Numbered from the stretch's first letter, positions 1 to 9,582 are shown. The stretch is 64,000 bases of DNA from Doris montereyensis (GCA_037039925.1 JAXRKP010001340.1:41001-105000); one strand, 5' to 3'. The notes: a model not told the origin generated them from the sequence alone. Translations and numbers: made by a program.

Positions 1-283
1 TGAGTGATTGAATGAACTACTTTTTAAGTGATTGAATGATATGCCTTGTCTTGAGTGATTGAATGAACTACTTTTTGAGTGATTGAATGATATGCCTTGT
101 CTTGAGTGATTGAGTGAACTACTTTGTCTTGAGTGATTGAATGAACTGTTTTGTCTTGAGTAATTGAATGAACTACTTTGTCTTGAGTGATTGAATGAAC
201 TGCTTTGTTTTAAGTGATTGAATGAACTGTTTTGTCTTGAGCGATTGAATGAACTGTTTTGTCTTGAGTGATTGAATAAATTA
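1..283. repeat. 27-bp minisatellite
   Basis: About ten imperfect copies of a unit of the form TGAGTGATTGAATGAACTAC plus TTTGTCT. The array is cut by the left window edge. It lies in intronic or upstream DNA of the HDAC gene. Confidence 0.85.
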
Positions 284-927
284 GTGGCACTCATTGGCTC
301 TTTGGCATTTCTCTTTATTAGCGTGACACCTCTTCATCCTCATGATAATTCCAAATGGGCAATGATCAGGAAGTGTAGATAAGGTTTACCTGAAATTTGT
401 CTGCATGGCAAATTTTAATTCTTTCTACGATATTTTTGTCATATTAAAAAAATGTTTCTGTAACGTAATAAAATAACATTTTAATTCCATATGCAACACT
501 GCCCCCATTTTGAAAAAAATTTAAAGGCAAATCTAAAATAAGGAAAAAATCAAAACGAAAGAGACTATTTGCAGGTATTCTAAAGGAAAAAGCACATGTA
601 CAAAAAGCACATCATATGTAAAACCTACTTCCAAATACTTTACCGCTCAAGTTTGCTCCATAATCTATAGCCTAATTTCTTTCATTAAAAAGATTTGTAT
701 AGAGATGCTCGAATTGTTATCAATAATTATATTTCCTAAATTGCTTTTATATGAATGTCATCTGTGTTCATGAATTTATTTCTCCTGAATTGTTTCGTGA
801 TTTCAAAAATGAAATTCTGGTATGGTTGGTCATATCTTTTCCTTGAAAATAGTTGTATCTTTTTCACATGGACCCTAGAGTTATATATGGAGATGCATAA
901 GTTTTTCATATTTTTACATCATTTCAG
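284..927. other. AT-rich non-coding stretch
   Basis: No gene or recognised repeat is seen. It should be intron of the HDAC6-like gene, because the 928 exon starts in phase 0 and needs an upstream partner coding for the first part of the domain, which I could not find here. Confidence 0.5.
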
Positions 928-968
928 TCAAGACTTGCCAGAAGAAGTGAAATCTTGTCGATCCATAC
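928..968 (+). CDS. HDAC6: HDAC6-like exon (entry to domain 2)
   Basis: A 41-bp exon reading SRLARRSEILSIH plus two bases. The acceptor is ATTTCAG before 928 and the donor is GTGAGT at 969. Joined to the exon at 3236 it gives EILSIHTEQYL, which lines up with ELLTCHSAEYV of the second catalytic domain of human HDAC6. The phase-2 end matches the phase-2 start at 3236 exactly. It is too short to be found by ORF length; the call rests on splice sites, phase and alignment. The upstream exon with the substrate-loop region is not visible in the window. Confidence 0.72.
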
Positions 969-1330
969 GTGAGTTTTCTAGTAAATCAATGCCATATGAT
1001 ATTTTGTGTGTAATTTATCCTGTGGCTTAAAATCTCATAATCTTTCCTTTCCTCTCTCTTCCATTGTTCTCTCTTTTCCTTTTCTCTTCTTTTTTTCCTC
1101 AGTGTTTTAGCTTCATCCTGGACATTCAGTGATCGTGATATTGTAATTGTAGCAGAGAGAAAAGTAAAGGGCTCAGTTTTTGAAATGCTGATGTCGCGTG
1201 CAGCTTTAGACCTGTTCAGAGTCCCCCCTCACCCCTCCCCTCCCAATGGATTTTATTTTACTGGATCTAAGGATGGCTGTATCGCACCTGATCTAAAACA
1301 GATGGATAACACTTTGGTGGTCTCATATCC
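969..1330. other. Intron, pyrimidine tract
   Basis: Intronic sequence with a CT-rich stretch at about 1036-1105. No coding signal was recognised. Confidence 0.5.
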
Positions 1331-2875
1331 TTGTCATGCTGGTTGAAAACCCCTTTAGCAGATTAGGTGGCTGTCGTGTTGGTTGAAACCCCTTTAGCAG
1401 ATTAGGTGGCTGTCATGTTGGTTGAAACCCCTTAGCAGATTATGTGGCTGTCGTGTTGGTTTGAAAACCCCTTCAGCAGATTATGTGGCTGTCATGTTGG
1501 TTGAAAACCCCTTCAGCAGATTATGTGGCTGTCATGTTTAGTTGAAACCCCTTCAGCAGATTATGTGGCTGTCATGTTGGTTGAAAACCCCTTTAGCAGA
1601 TTATGTGGCTGTCGTGTTGGTTGAAAACCCCTTTAGCAGATTAGGTGGCTGTCGTGTTGGTTGAAACCCCCTTTAGCAGATTAGGTGGCTGTCGTGTTGG
1701 TTGAAACCCCTTAGCAGATTATGTGGCTGTCGTGCTGGTTGAAAACCCCCTTCAGCAGATTATGTGGCTGTCGCTGTTGGTTGAAAACCCTTCAGCAGAT
1801 TATGTGGCTGTCATGTTGGTTGAAAACCCCTTCAGCAGATTATGTGGCTGTCATGTTGGTTGAAAACCCCTTCAGCAGATTATGTGGCTGTCGTGTTGGT
1901 TGAAACCCCTCAGCAGATTATGTGGCTGTCATGTTGGTTGAAAACCCCTTCAGCAGATTATGTGGCTGTCATGTTGGTTGAAAACCCCTTCAGCAGATTA
2001 TGTGGCTGTCATGTTGGTTGAAAACCCCTTTAGCAGATTATGTGGCTGTCGTGTTGGTTGAAAGCCCCTTCAGCAGATTATGTGGCTGTCGTGTTGGTTG
2101 AAAAACCCCTTCAGCAGATTATGTGGCTGTCATGTTGGTTGAAAACCCCCTTCAGCAGATTATGTGACTGTCATGTTGCTGAAAACCCCTTCAGCAGATT
2201 ATGTGGCTGTCGTGTTGGTTGAAAACCCCTTAGCAGATTATGTGGCTGTCATGTTGGTTGAAATTGCAGATAAAAACCCCTTCAGCAGATTATGTGGCTG
2301 TCATGTTGGTTGAAAACCCCTTCAGCAGATTACGTGGTTGGTTGAAAACCCCTTCAGCAGATTATGTGGCTGTCATGTTGGTTGAAAACCCCTTTCAGCA
2401 GATTATGTGGCTGTCAAACCCCCTTCACAGATTATGTGGCTGTCATTAAAAGGTTATGAAAATCAGATTTCTATTTTACAGATTATGTTTGTCTTCCAGA
2501 TTAATAAAACCCCTTAGCAGATTATGTGGCTCATGTTGGTTGAAATACATGGACTTTCCTGATGTGGCTGATAAAATCCTATAGTTTATAGATTAGAAAT
2601 TAATTTCAGTTTTATTCACAGATTATTTTATGAAACCCTTCAGAGATTATTTTACCCCTTCAGCAGATTATTCTGATTTAATAAGACCCCTTCAGCAGAT
2701 TAAGAAAAAAGATTACATGTTGGTTGAAAACCCCTTCAGCAGATTAGGTGGCTGTCATGTTGGTTGAAAATAAATGTGGCTGTCATGTTGGTTCAGATTA
2801 GGTGGCTGTCATGTTGGTTGAAAACCTTCCAAGATTATGTGGCAGATTTTCCATCAGTCATGTTGTGATAGATTA
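1331..2875. repeat. 40-bp minisatellite, decaying to the right
   Basis: About 30 copies of a 40-bp unit containing GATTATGTGGCTGTCATGTT followed by GGTTGAAAACCCCTTCAGCA. Copies are regular to about 2445. From 2450 to 2875 broken units alternate with pieces of the downstream sequence. The short ORFs across it are by-products of the repeat. Confidence 0.9.
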
Positions 2876-3235
2876 TATTGTTATTAGTGGCTTTGCAATA
2901 CTAATCATAAATAAATGCTGTGAAATTGGATAGAAAAATGTTTTGCTTGTAACATTGTTTCTCTCAAACTGGACTTTCCTGAGATAAAAATGTTTAAGTG
3001 TTTATTCACTTTTATGCGATTTTATCATTCTGATTTAATAAGAAAGAAGAAAAAGACAACCTTCTTGCATAAATTTTCCCTCATCAGGTGTGATAGATTA
3101 TAAAGTTTTGCTGGTATTAATGTTTTTGCTTGTAACATTGTTTCTCTCAAAGTTTTTTGTTTTCATGAAAGTGATTTTACCCACTCTCAATAAAGTTTTG
3201 CTTTTTAATGAAGTTTTGTTTCATATATATTACAG
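2876..3235. repeat. Local duplication upstream of an exon
   Basis: The string TTTGCTTGTAACATTG with TTTCTCTCAAA after it occurs at about 2943-2970 and again at 3124-3150. GTGATAGATTATA occurs near 2873 and near 3089, and TTCTGATTTAATAAG near 2670 and 3027. A segment of roughly 180-350 bp just before the 3236 exon has therefore been copied and shuffled. Confidence 0.6.
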
Positions 3236-3363
3236 CGAACAATATCTTGAGGATATGATCCGAACTCAAAGAATGAATGAGGATGAATTAGAAAGGGAAC
3301 CGGTTGAAAAGTCCTACCAGTCCATTTACATCAATCAAGTGAGTTTGAAGTCGTGTGAAAGTG
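3236..3363 (+). CDS. HDAC6: HDAC6-like exon (EQYLEDMIRTQ...)
   Basis: A 128-bp exon after ATATTACAG, beginning with the last base of a codon and then EQYLEDMIRTQRMNEDELER, continuing to SIYINQVSLKSCES plus one base. It matches the HDAC6 domain-2 stretch with the 'TEKMKTREL' and 'FDSIYI' landmarks. Two donors are possible: GTGAGT at 3339 (phase 0) or GTAGAA at 3364 (phase 1). I prefer 3364: joined to 4474 it creates an Ala codon and gives ESACGSVLNVVEAV with exactly the residue spacing of human HDAC6 (18 residues between IYI and VEAV). Confidence 0.8.
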
Positions 3364-3517
3364 GTAGAAATTAACAGTCATGCATTCTTAACTGCTTTCC
3401 TGTCTTGCTATATAAAATCTTTCTTTTCGCAAGACTTCATACACCTCACCTCAGTTATTGTAACTTTGCCAATACAACTGTATTGATTTGAGATGTTTAT
3501 TTCCATGTGATGTTTGC

Positions 3518-3665
3518 AGGCGGTTGGCGGGCGCTTTTATGGTAGGTCCTACTTCTGTCCCTTTCTTCTTTAACTTATCTTTCATCTTGATGTTTTCCTC
3601 TTAATTCACCCTGCGATCACTGCAATGGTGGACAGGGTAAATTTCAATGAAACAAACAAACAAAT
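3518..3665 (+). mobile_element. SINE-B copy
   Basis: A roughly 145-bp short interspersed repeat (called SINE-B here). It starts GGCGGTTGGCGGGCGC, has a pyrimidine-rich middle with CTTATCTTTCATCTTG, and ends with a tail of the type GATCACTGCAATGGTGGACA, GGGTAAATTTCAATGAAACA and CAAAC repeats. There is no clear tRNA box B, so the origin of its head is unknown. Confidence 0.75.
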
Positions 3666-3705
3666 CATTATGATGGTTCATGGAGACTTGGTGTAAGTTT
3701 GTCTC

Positions 3706-4095
3706 TTCTATCTCGGCGGCTCTTGGTGGTTTTATTGTGGGTGGTTCTATCTCCACGGCTCTTGGTGGTTTTATTGTGGGTGGTTCTATCTCCACGGCTC
3801 TTGGTGGTTTTATTGTGGGTGGTTCTATCTCCACGGCTCTTGGTGGTTTTATTGTGGGTGGTTCTATCTCCACGGCTCTTGGTGGTTTTATTGTGGGTGG
3901 TTCTATCTCCACGGCTCTTGGTGGTTTTATTGTGGGTGGTTCTATCTCCATGGCTCTTGGTGGGCTTTATTGTGGGTGGTTCTATCTCCACGGCTCTTGG
4001 TGGTTTTATTGTGGGTGGTTCTATCTCCACGGCTCTTGGTGGTTTTATTGTGGGTGGTTCTATCTCCAGCGGCTCTTGGTGGTTTTTGTTGTGGG
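3706..4095. repeat. 39-bp minisatellite
   Basis: About ten near-identical copies of a 39-bp unit with GGCTCTTGGTGGTTTTATTG then TGGGTGGTTCTATCTCCAC. Since 39 is divisible by 3, several frames stay open on both strands (13-residue peptides such as GGFIVGGSISTAL). It lies between a SINE-B copy and a SINE-A tail. Confidence 0.9.
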
Positions 4096-4101
4096 TGGTT
4101 G

Positions 4102-4241
4102 GTGCAGATGACAACACTTTGTGCACATTAAAGATCCTGTGGTTGTTTACAGGGCAGTCCGGGGAGAAATTAAAAATCCTACCAAAACCCATGAGATCAC
4201 CTTAGTTGTTGATGTGGGTAAACATAAGATCAAATCAAAAA
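4102..4241 (+). mobile_element. SINE-A, 3' part only
   Basis: It matches the 3' half of the tRNA-derived family called SINE-A here: CACTTTGTGCACATTAAAGA, GTTTACAGGGCAGTCC, GAGATCACCTTAGTTG and the GGGTAAA...CAAATCAAA tail. The tRNA-like head is missing and the 39-bp array sits where it should be. Confidence 0.75.
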
Positions 4242-4473
4242 CAGAGGCATGATTCCTTTTTCACACTGAAGGTATCCTTTCATTCTTGTAGGTCTGTCTG
4301 ACAATCACTTCCCATTCTATTCCATTAAAACATTTGTTGTTGTTGTTGAAAATTTAGATCAACTAAAATTCGTTTGAGATCAATTAAAGAATCATACTCT
4401 CAATAGAGTATCAAAATGTAATTATATATATGTATATTTTATCATCTAGAAAACCCTTCATACTGTTTACTAG

Positions 4474-4517
4474 CATGTGGAAGTGTTCTCAATGTAGTTG
4501 AAGCTGTTTGTCTGGAG
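4474..4517 (+). CDS. HDAC6: HDAC6-like exon (ACGSVLNVVEAVCLE)
   Basis: A 44-bp exon after TGTTTACTAG, reading (A)CGSVLNVVEAVCLE, aligned with ATGAACRLVEAVLSGE of HDAC6 domain 2. The phase-1 start fits the exon ending at 3363. To join the 6698 exon in phase 0 it must end after GAG at 4517, but the next bases are ATAAGT rather than GTAAGT. Other GT sites nearby (4506, 4510, 4522) either break phase or delete conserved residues. The exon identity is good; its 3' border is uncertain. Confidence 0.68.
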
Positions 4518-5547
4518 ATAAGTTTGAATAGCTAAGATTTCACATCATATGTCACTGTCTAGCAGCACGGCATGGCATTGCAGTTCTTCCTAAAATGTTT
4601 GCTGTTGGCATTTGAAATAAATGGAAATTGAAAGACAGGAAAATTAGATTTGCTTTGTTTGAAATGTGAGGTCGGGGAAGAGAAAATGAAAGGAAGTTTT
4701 AAATACATGCCAATTTGTGATGTTATACCCCGGGTGATACCATAGACTATGAGACCTGGTCAGTACAATTGTATTACATACTGAACTTAAACAAGTAGCA
4801 GAATGGTAAAAATAGCTGAACCTTATAGAACTGCATCAAAACTATGTTTTATCAAAGTGGATAAGTTGAGATTTTGATTTTCATATAGGCAATAAACACT
4901 CAAGTCAGTTTTCAACTGAATGGGTCGGTTAAGGTACAAATAGCTGAGTGTTTCAATTTATTATGTCTCAAAACTGCCAAGTTCAAGAAGTTGTAATAAA
5001 TTAATTTCATGTAAAAAAATAATTAGGTCATTGGAGCAAACATCCCATTTAGATCTATCTCATGTGTGCAAAATGTTATGATTTAAAACTGATTTTCAAG
5101 AGAATTATTCAGTTTTTTTTTCTCTCTGTAAAATTAATATTTTTGGTTTGGCCCGACACCATCAATTATATATATATCAGATCTCGTTTTTTCTATACCA
5201 ATATGTATGTATATGTGTATGATTGTCTGTCTTGTGTATGTGTGAATATGCATGTTTCATATGTACATATTATTGAGCGATTTATTTTTGATTTTGGATT
5301 AAGTTAACACCATGGTCTCGATAGATAACACGTGTGTTGGTAGATATTTAGATGTTCCTCTGTTTGACTTTTTGTATTCATCTCAAGGTAATTGATGTAT
5401 TTCAATCAATCTAATAGTTACATTTGGCCCTCGTTGTGACATTCACTGTGTTCTTAAAGTAACCTTAAATTGGTTAGCTTTTTAACATTTTTATTTCAGT
5501 TAATCCAATAGTTAACATTTGCCTCATCTGTGACACTTAATGTGTCT
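4518..5547. other. Intron, unique AT-rich
   Basis: No coding exon or known repeat was recognised. It sits between the VEAVCLE exon and the piggyBac-like element. Confidence 0.5.
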
Positions 5548-6607
5548 TTAACACTTTGATTGCCAACTGCGACATATGTCATACTCTTCGATAGGACGCC
5601 ATATGCCATCCCGACATATGACGAAACTATTATAATGCCCAGAAACATTCGCATAGCCTAATTTGTATGCAGAGTTACTGGAGTTACTTCCTTTGACCGT
5701 AAGTCCGTCGGCCCTTTGCCTGAATTTTTGCGTGGCTAACGAGGCTGATTACTCGATTTAGAGTCGGTTTTTTCCCAATATTTACAACAGAACGATGGAA
5801 TCAGAAGATGTCACCAGTGTTTATCGTCATGATCATGACTCAGATGAAGAGTTAGATGATTATTTGAAAGGAGATGGGATTAGATCTAGCGGTGAAGCAA
5901 GTAGTGATAGTACTGATAACGACGATGAAATGATAGTGTCTGTAGATGTACCGAATGACCGCAACGAGCCATTTCCCAAAGTCGGCGTGCTATTAATGTT
6001 TCCAATGTCCAGAAGATTGAAAAAAACAAAATCACAAAATAGACTTCCAGTGACAAAACAGAACAGTTATAATAAAACTCAAGTGGGGTATAGAAATTGG
6101 ATGCATCCAGAGATTTGTGTTCAAATTGACATTTTATGACATATTACACATGATGAGGAACTTTTTCCCCAAAATGTGGCTATTATGTGTTTCAGTATAA
6201 TGTACTAAAACCTGTGAATTCATGGGAAAGTATCCTGAAAATTAATATCTTTACACTTTGTTTTTCAACTTGGGTTGTCTGCATAACATTATCATAAAAA
6301 ACCCCCATAAAAAATGTCACTGAAGTGCTCAATCAAAGCAAATATAGAAAAAAACAAATAAAATTTACATATTCATGATAACGTCAATATGGCTGCCATG
6401 GTTACGTGACCTCATTTGCATATTCGATGGTACGTACTGAAAGCTCATTTATTATTCCACCCATCCTCCAAATATCACTTACCTAGCTTAGTACTTATGG
6501 AGATATATATTTTTTGTAACATGACCCTGTTTTGCCCATTTTCTTCCCAAACCCTTGGCAATGGGGATTCCATAGGGCCTCGTAGAGCTTGGCAATCAAA
6601 GTGTTAT
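5548..6607 (+). mobile_element. piggyBac-like element, internally deleted
   Basis: The left end is TTAA followed by CACTTTGATTGCCAA (5552-5566). The right end is the perfect inverted complement TTGGCAATCAAAGTG (6589-6603) followed by TTAT. TTAA target sites and a CACTTTGATTGCC-type terminus are typical of piggyBac superfamily elements; the right target site has one change. Subterminal CATATG motifs occur at about 5573-5627. About 1.06 kb is left, with only an N-terminal transposase-like ORF, so the copy is non-autonomous. It lies 90 bp upstream of the 26-bp HDAC exon. Confidence 0.8.
5795..6139 (+). pseudogene. piggyBac transposase N-terminal remnant
   Basis: A 114-residue ORF starting MESEDVTSVYRHDHDSDEEL, with a very acidic Ser/Asp-rich first half (DSDEELDDYL, SSDSTDNDDE) like the N-terminal region of piggyBac-derived transposases, then a basic part and a stop. 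The DDE catalytic core is absent; the sequence to the right terminal repeat has no transposase homology I can see. The assignment depends mainly on its position between the terminal repeats; the protein alone would be weak evidence. Confidence 0.55.
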
Positions 6608-6697
6608 GGTAGCTTTAAATTGGTCAGGGACATGAAAAACATAAAAGTATAATTCATTCACGTTTGCCTTTTCTTTCATTCTTTTCCCTTTTTACAG

Positions 6698-6723
6698 TCA
6701 CAAAGTGGAGTAGCGGTAGTGAG
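6698..6723 (+). CDS. HDAC6: HDAC6-like 26-bp microexon
   Basis: After a strong acceptor (CCCTTTTTACAG), 26 bases read SQSGVAVV plus AG, then donor GTGAGC at 6724. With the first base of the 7492 exon the split codon becomes AGA, giving SGVAVVRPPGHHAE, the same as NGAAVVRPPGHHAE in HDAC6 domain 2. Phase and alignment make this convincing in spite of the size. It lies just downstream of the piggyBac-like remnant. Confidence 0.82.
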
Positions 6724-6853
6724 GTGAGCTTGTCTTTTATACGTTGTATTTTTGAATTAACTGCTCTTGATTCTGTCTTCTTGCAAATTAAAGATCGTCT
6801 CACGGTTCTAGGATCCATTTGATTTCAACGCCAAAAAGTTAAGTACCTCCCCA

Positions 6854-7157
6854 AGGGGGACTCGATAGTCTAGAGGCAAGGTGTCAGCCTCTCAACCAGA
6901 AGGTAGTGGATTCGAGCCTTGTCGACGGTTGAAAAATTGTCTCACGTTTTTTCGAGCACAATTTACCCCCTCCGGTCCAGGTAGGTGGATCGACATGGGA
7001 GACGGACGGTAAAGAGAAGGTCCCATGTGCAGATCACAACACTGTGCACGTTAAAGATCCCTTGGCTGTTTTCAGGGCAGCCCGAGGCAAAATTTTTTAA
7101 ATCTATCAAACACCAAGATTACCGTAGTTGTGGATGTGGGTAAATCAAATCAAATAC
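6854..7157 (+). mobile_element. SINE-A full-length copy
   Basis: tRNA-derived SINE: head GGGGGACTCGATAGTCTAGA with a box B-like GGATTCGAGCC, body with GGTCCAGGTAGGTGGATCGA, GTGCACGTTAAAGATCCCTT and GGCTGTTTTCAGGGCAGCCC, tail GTGGATGTGGGTAAATCAAA. About 300 bp. It occupies most of the short intron between the microexon and the 7492 exon. Confidence 0.85.
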
Positions 7158-7337
7158 AAAACCTCCCACAACTTCAAGTGTTGTTAAACAAAGATCAAAC
7201 CTTCTTTTTTTCTTTTTTGGTTTATTGTTATTTCAAAATGGTATTGTGTCTCCCAATTTGAAATATCTGTCCATCTCATAGTTAGGTATTTTTAAATCCT
7301 TTGACAAATTACAAGTCCAATAGGTAGCAATGATGAC

Positions 7338-7478
7338 GGCAATGATTGTTTTGAAAAACAAAAACAAGAACAAAATTGAATGCAATGATTGTTTTGAAAA
7401 GCAAAAACAAAAACAAAATTGAAGGCAATGATTGTTTGAAAAACAAAAACAAAACAAAATTGAATGCAATGATTGTTA
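7338..7478. repeat. Three copies of a ~45-bp A-rich unit
   Basis: Units begin GGCAATGATTGTTTTGAAAA or a variant and end ACAAAATTGAATG. The last partial unit (AATGATTGTTATTTCTGTG) runs straight into the acceptor of the 7492 exon. Confidence 0.75.
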
Positions 7479-7491
7479 TTTCTGTGACAAG

Positions 7492-7596
7492 ACCACCTGG
7501 CCACCATGCTGAGTGCCACAAGGCTATGGGCTTCTGCATATTCAACAGCGTCGGGGTGGTAAGTGAAGTTCGCGCAGAAAAAATTTGGAGTTAAAG
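7492..7596 (+). CDS. HDAC6: HDAC6-like exon with PPGHHAE, frame disturbed
   Basis: The exon completes an Arg codon and reads PPGHHAECHKAMGFCIFNSV, then GV; the tandem His pair of the active site is present. A perfect GTAAGT lies at 7559, but coding similarity continues beyond it: 7572-7595 reads AQKKFGVK in the +1 frame, matching the AQ-K-(R) segment before ILIVDWD of HDACs. The exon then ends at AG/GTCAGT (7597), in the right phase for the 9514 exon. The total length equals the human domain-1 spacing, so one extra base (near 7565) and one missing base (near 7596) appear to cancel; the direct frame meets TAA at 7592. Either a damaged copy or sequence error. Confidence 0.75.
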
Positions 7597-7664
7597 GTCA
7601 GTATTTATATGACATGTATACTATATTTACTTCTACATTTGTCTTCAAGGCGAATAATGATTAA

Positions 7665-7803
7665 GCGCGGGCAGTTGAGCGGGCGCAGCTGGTAGGCCTT
7701 TCATCTTTCTTTTCAGCCTTTCACTTATCTTTCATCTTGCTGTTTCTCTTAATTCACCCTGAGATCCCTGCAATGGTGGACAGGGTAAATTTCAATGAAC
7801 AAA
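7665..7803 (+). mobile_element. SINE-B copy
   Basis: GCGCGGGCAGTTGAGCGGGC head, pyrimidine-rich middle with TTATCTTTCATCTTGCTG, tail GATCCCTGCAATGGTGGACA then GGGTAAATTTCAATGAAC. Confidence 0.75.
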
Positions 7804-8243
7804 TGAATAATTAACCCTTTGCTGCTTAGGAGACAAAACATAGCAGAGCTGGGGAGAAATTGAAACCTTCTGAAGGACGTTATTCAAACGATATGCAAGT
7901 GTTTTATGCAGTTATGTCCCTTAGACCAATCAACAAACTTATTGAAAGGCGTAGTGTTGCAAGCTTGTTAATTCTACGGCCACATGGCATATAGCACACA
8001 CAAAACTGACCAGCCAGGAGCCCGTTAAGTCTACGGGCACCTGGCTTATGGCGTGCACAAACTGATCCACAGAATTTATGGGCACATGGAATTAAAAATT
8101 GAAATAAAAAGAGATCTAAAAACCAGGTCATACCTGAAAATTTCACTGTCTTGTCGTGTTCTTCTTAAGTCTTGGTTTTAACTTTGTAAATGTTCTTCTT
8201 GATTGACGACTAATACCTACTATTGTACATTTCTTCTCAAACA
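7804..8243. other. Intron with a degenerate repeat
   Basis: At about 7968-8095 three imperfect pieces share CTACGG...CACATGGC/ACCTGGCTTATGGCG and GCACAAACTGA. No coding signal. Confidence 0.45.
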
Positions 8244-8390
8244 GCGGGCGGTTGGCGGGCCCTACTGATAGGGCATACTCCTTTCCTTTCACTCTTTCAC
8301 CTATCTTTCATCTTGCTGTTTCCTCTTAATTAACCCTTAGATCACTGCATATGATGGACAGGGTAAATTTCAATCAATCAATCAATCAAA
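8244..8390 (+). mobile_element. SINE-B copy
   Basis: GCGGGCGGTTGGCGGGCCCT head, TTTCATCTTGCTGTTTCCTC middle, GATGGACAGGGTAAATTTCA tail followed by an (ATCA)n run. Confidence 0.78.
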
Positions 8391-9513
8391 CGTGTCAGAA
8401 GCCATAGTCCTCTCTTTTACCTCATAACATAGCTTTCCTCGAACACTCCCCATCTTTCCAATAGATGGAAATTTTCAAGTACAACTGACATGTAAATTTT
8501 GATGCTTTCGTTTTTGTGTCGTCTTGATGGCATGCATAGGAAGGACAACTATTTGATGTTTCAGACTTCCAAAATGATGTTCATGATATTAATGCAACCA
8601 GCTTTTCTTAAATTAGATTAGTCTATGGGTGCTATTGAATTAAACAATTTTGTCCTTACAAGAACTAATGTTTTTTAGAATATGGTCATACATTGGAAAT
8701 CCGGCCTCTGTAAAACCTTCTAAGGGATCATATCTCAATAAGGATCAAGCTTTCTTGTGCACCAGTCTTACTCAAATGAAAAAGTCTTTATATCATGAAA
8801 GTAAATGTTGGATGGTCTTATAAAAGGGATGTCATTCAATGTTTAAACTATTATTTCATGCTGTAAGGTTGGTATAGAGGAAATGGCTACTGAATGAGAA
8901 ATATGTTTTCTGTGATACTCTGTATAACAGCCATATTTATCTCTCTTTCTCAAGTGTGATACAGAAATTAAGGCATCAAATTTTCTTGTAAGTTTGCTCT
9001 GCTCTGAAATGAAAGTTGGGGTCCAAATGTTAAATTTAGTTTCTCTGAGGCAAGCTGGTCATCTATATACAAGAACAGTTTTGCCTTTAAAAAAAGAAAT
9101 TTACATTTCCTCCACAGGGTAGTATAAATAGGACAGATGTATCAAATACAAATGATTGGTCACTGATTTTATTCTTCTCTATCTAAAAAAAAAAAGGAAA
9201 AAAAAAGAAGAAAGAAAGAAAGAAAATAGCATAGTGATATCTTCTAGGGAAGTGTGTGTATGCATGCATGCTTCTATGGTGTTGTTTTGCCATCTGTCTG
9301 ATACCAGTGTATGAGCCCAACTTTAAGTTGTTATTGTCAAAAATATGAAAGTTTATTCATGTCCCAACAATAATAATACTTTGTACATGTTACTAAGTGA
9401 TTATAGAGAAGAAAAAAAACAACATCAAATGATGCGTATTGTTCAAAAAAAAGAAAATGGTTATGATTTCACATCATGAATAAAACATTGTTGTCATCTT
9501 GTGTATCGTGTAG
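8391..9513. other. Intron, mostly unique
   Basis: AT-rich; A-rich low complexity at 9185-9230. I searched it for an extra exon between the PPGHH and DWDVHH exons and saw none, which supports a continuous 7492-7596 exon. Confidence 0.5.
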
Positions 9514-9582
9514 GATTCTGATCTTGGACTGGGATGTCCACCATGGCAACGCCACACAGCATCAGTTTTATGATGACCCCAG
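9514..9582 (+). CDS. HDAC6: HDAC6-like exon with DWDVHHGN
   Basis: A 69-bp exon after CGTGTAG: the last base of a codon, then [20 protein letters not shown] and DP plus AG, donor GTAAGT at 9583. It holds two of the three zinc ligands (Asp and His of DxH) and matches [20 protein letters not shown] of HDAC6. The usually invariant Gly of GNGTQ is Ala here. The phase-2 end calls for a next exon starting with one base and then VLY-S-HRYD; that exon was not found in the window. Confidence 0.88.

Noticed and set aside
755..1030. A 91-residue ORF
   Set aside because: It only overlaps the HDAC exon at 928-968, in a different frame from the exon; the rest has no homology.
3601..4205. Repetitive ORFs of 116-174 residues on both strands
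   Set aside because: Produced by a 39-bp array; no start context, splice sites or homology.
7559..7564. GTAAGT as the true donor of the PPGHH exon
   Set aside because: HDAC similarity continues past it (AQKKFGVK) to a phase-correct GTCAGT donor at 7597; no alternative exon for the segment was found. It remains possible.
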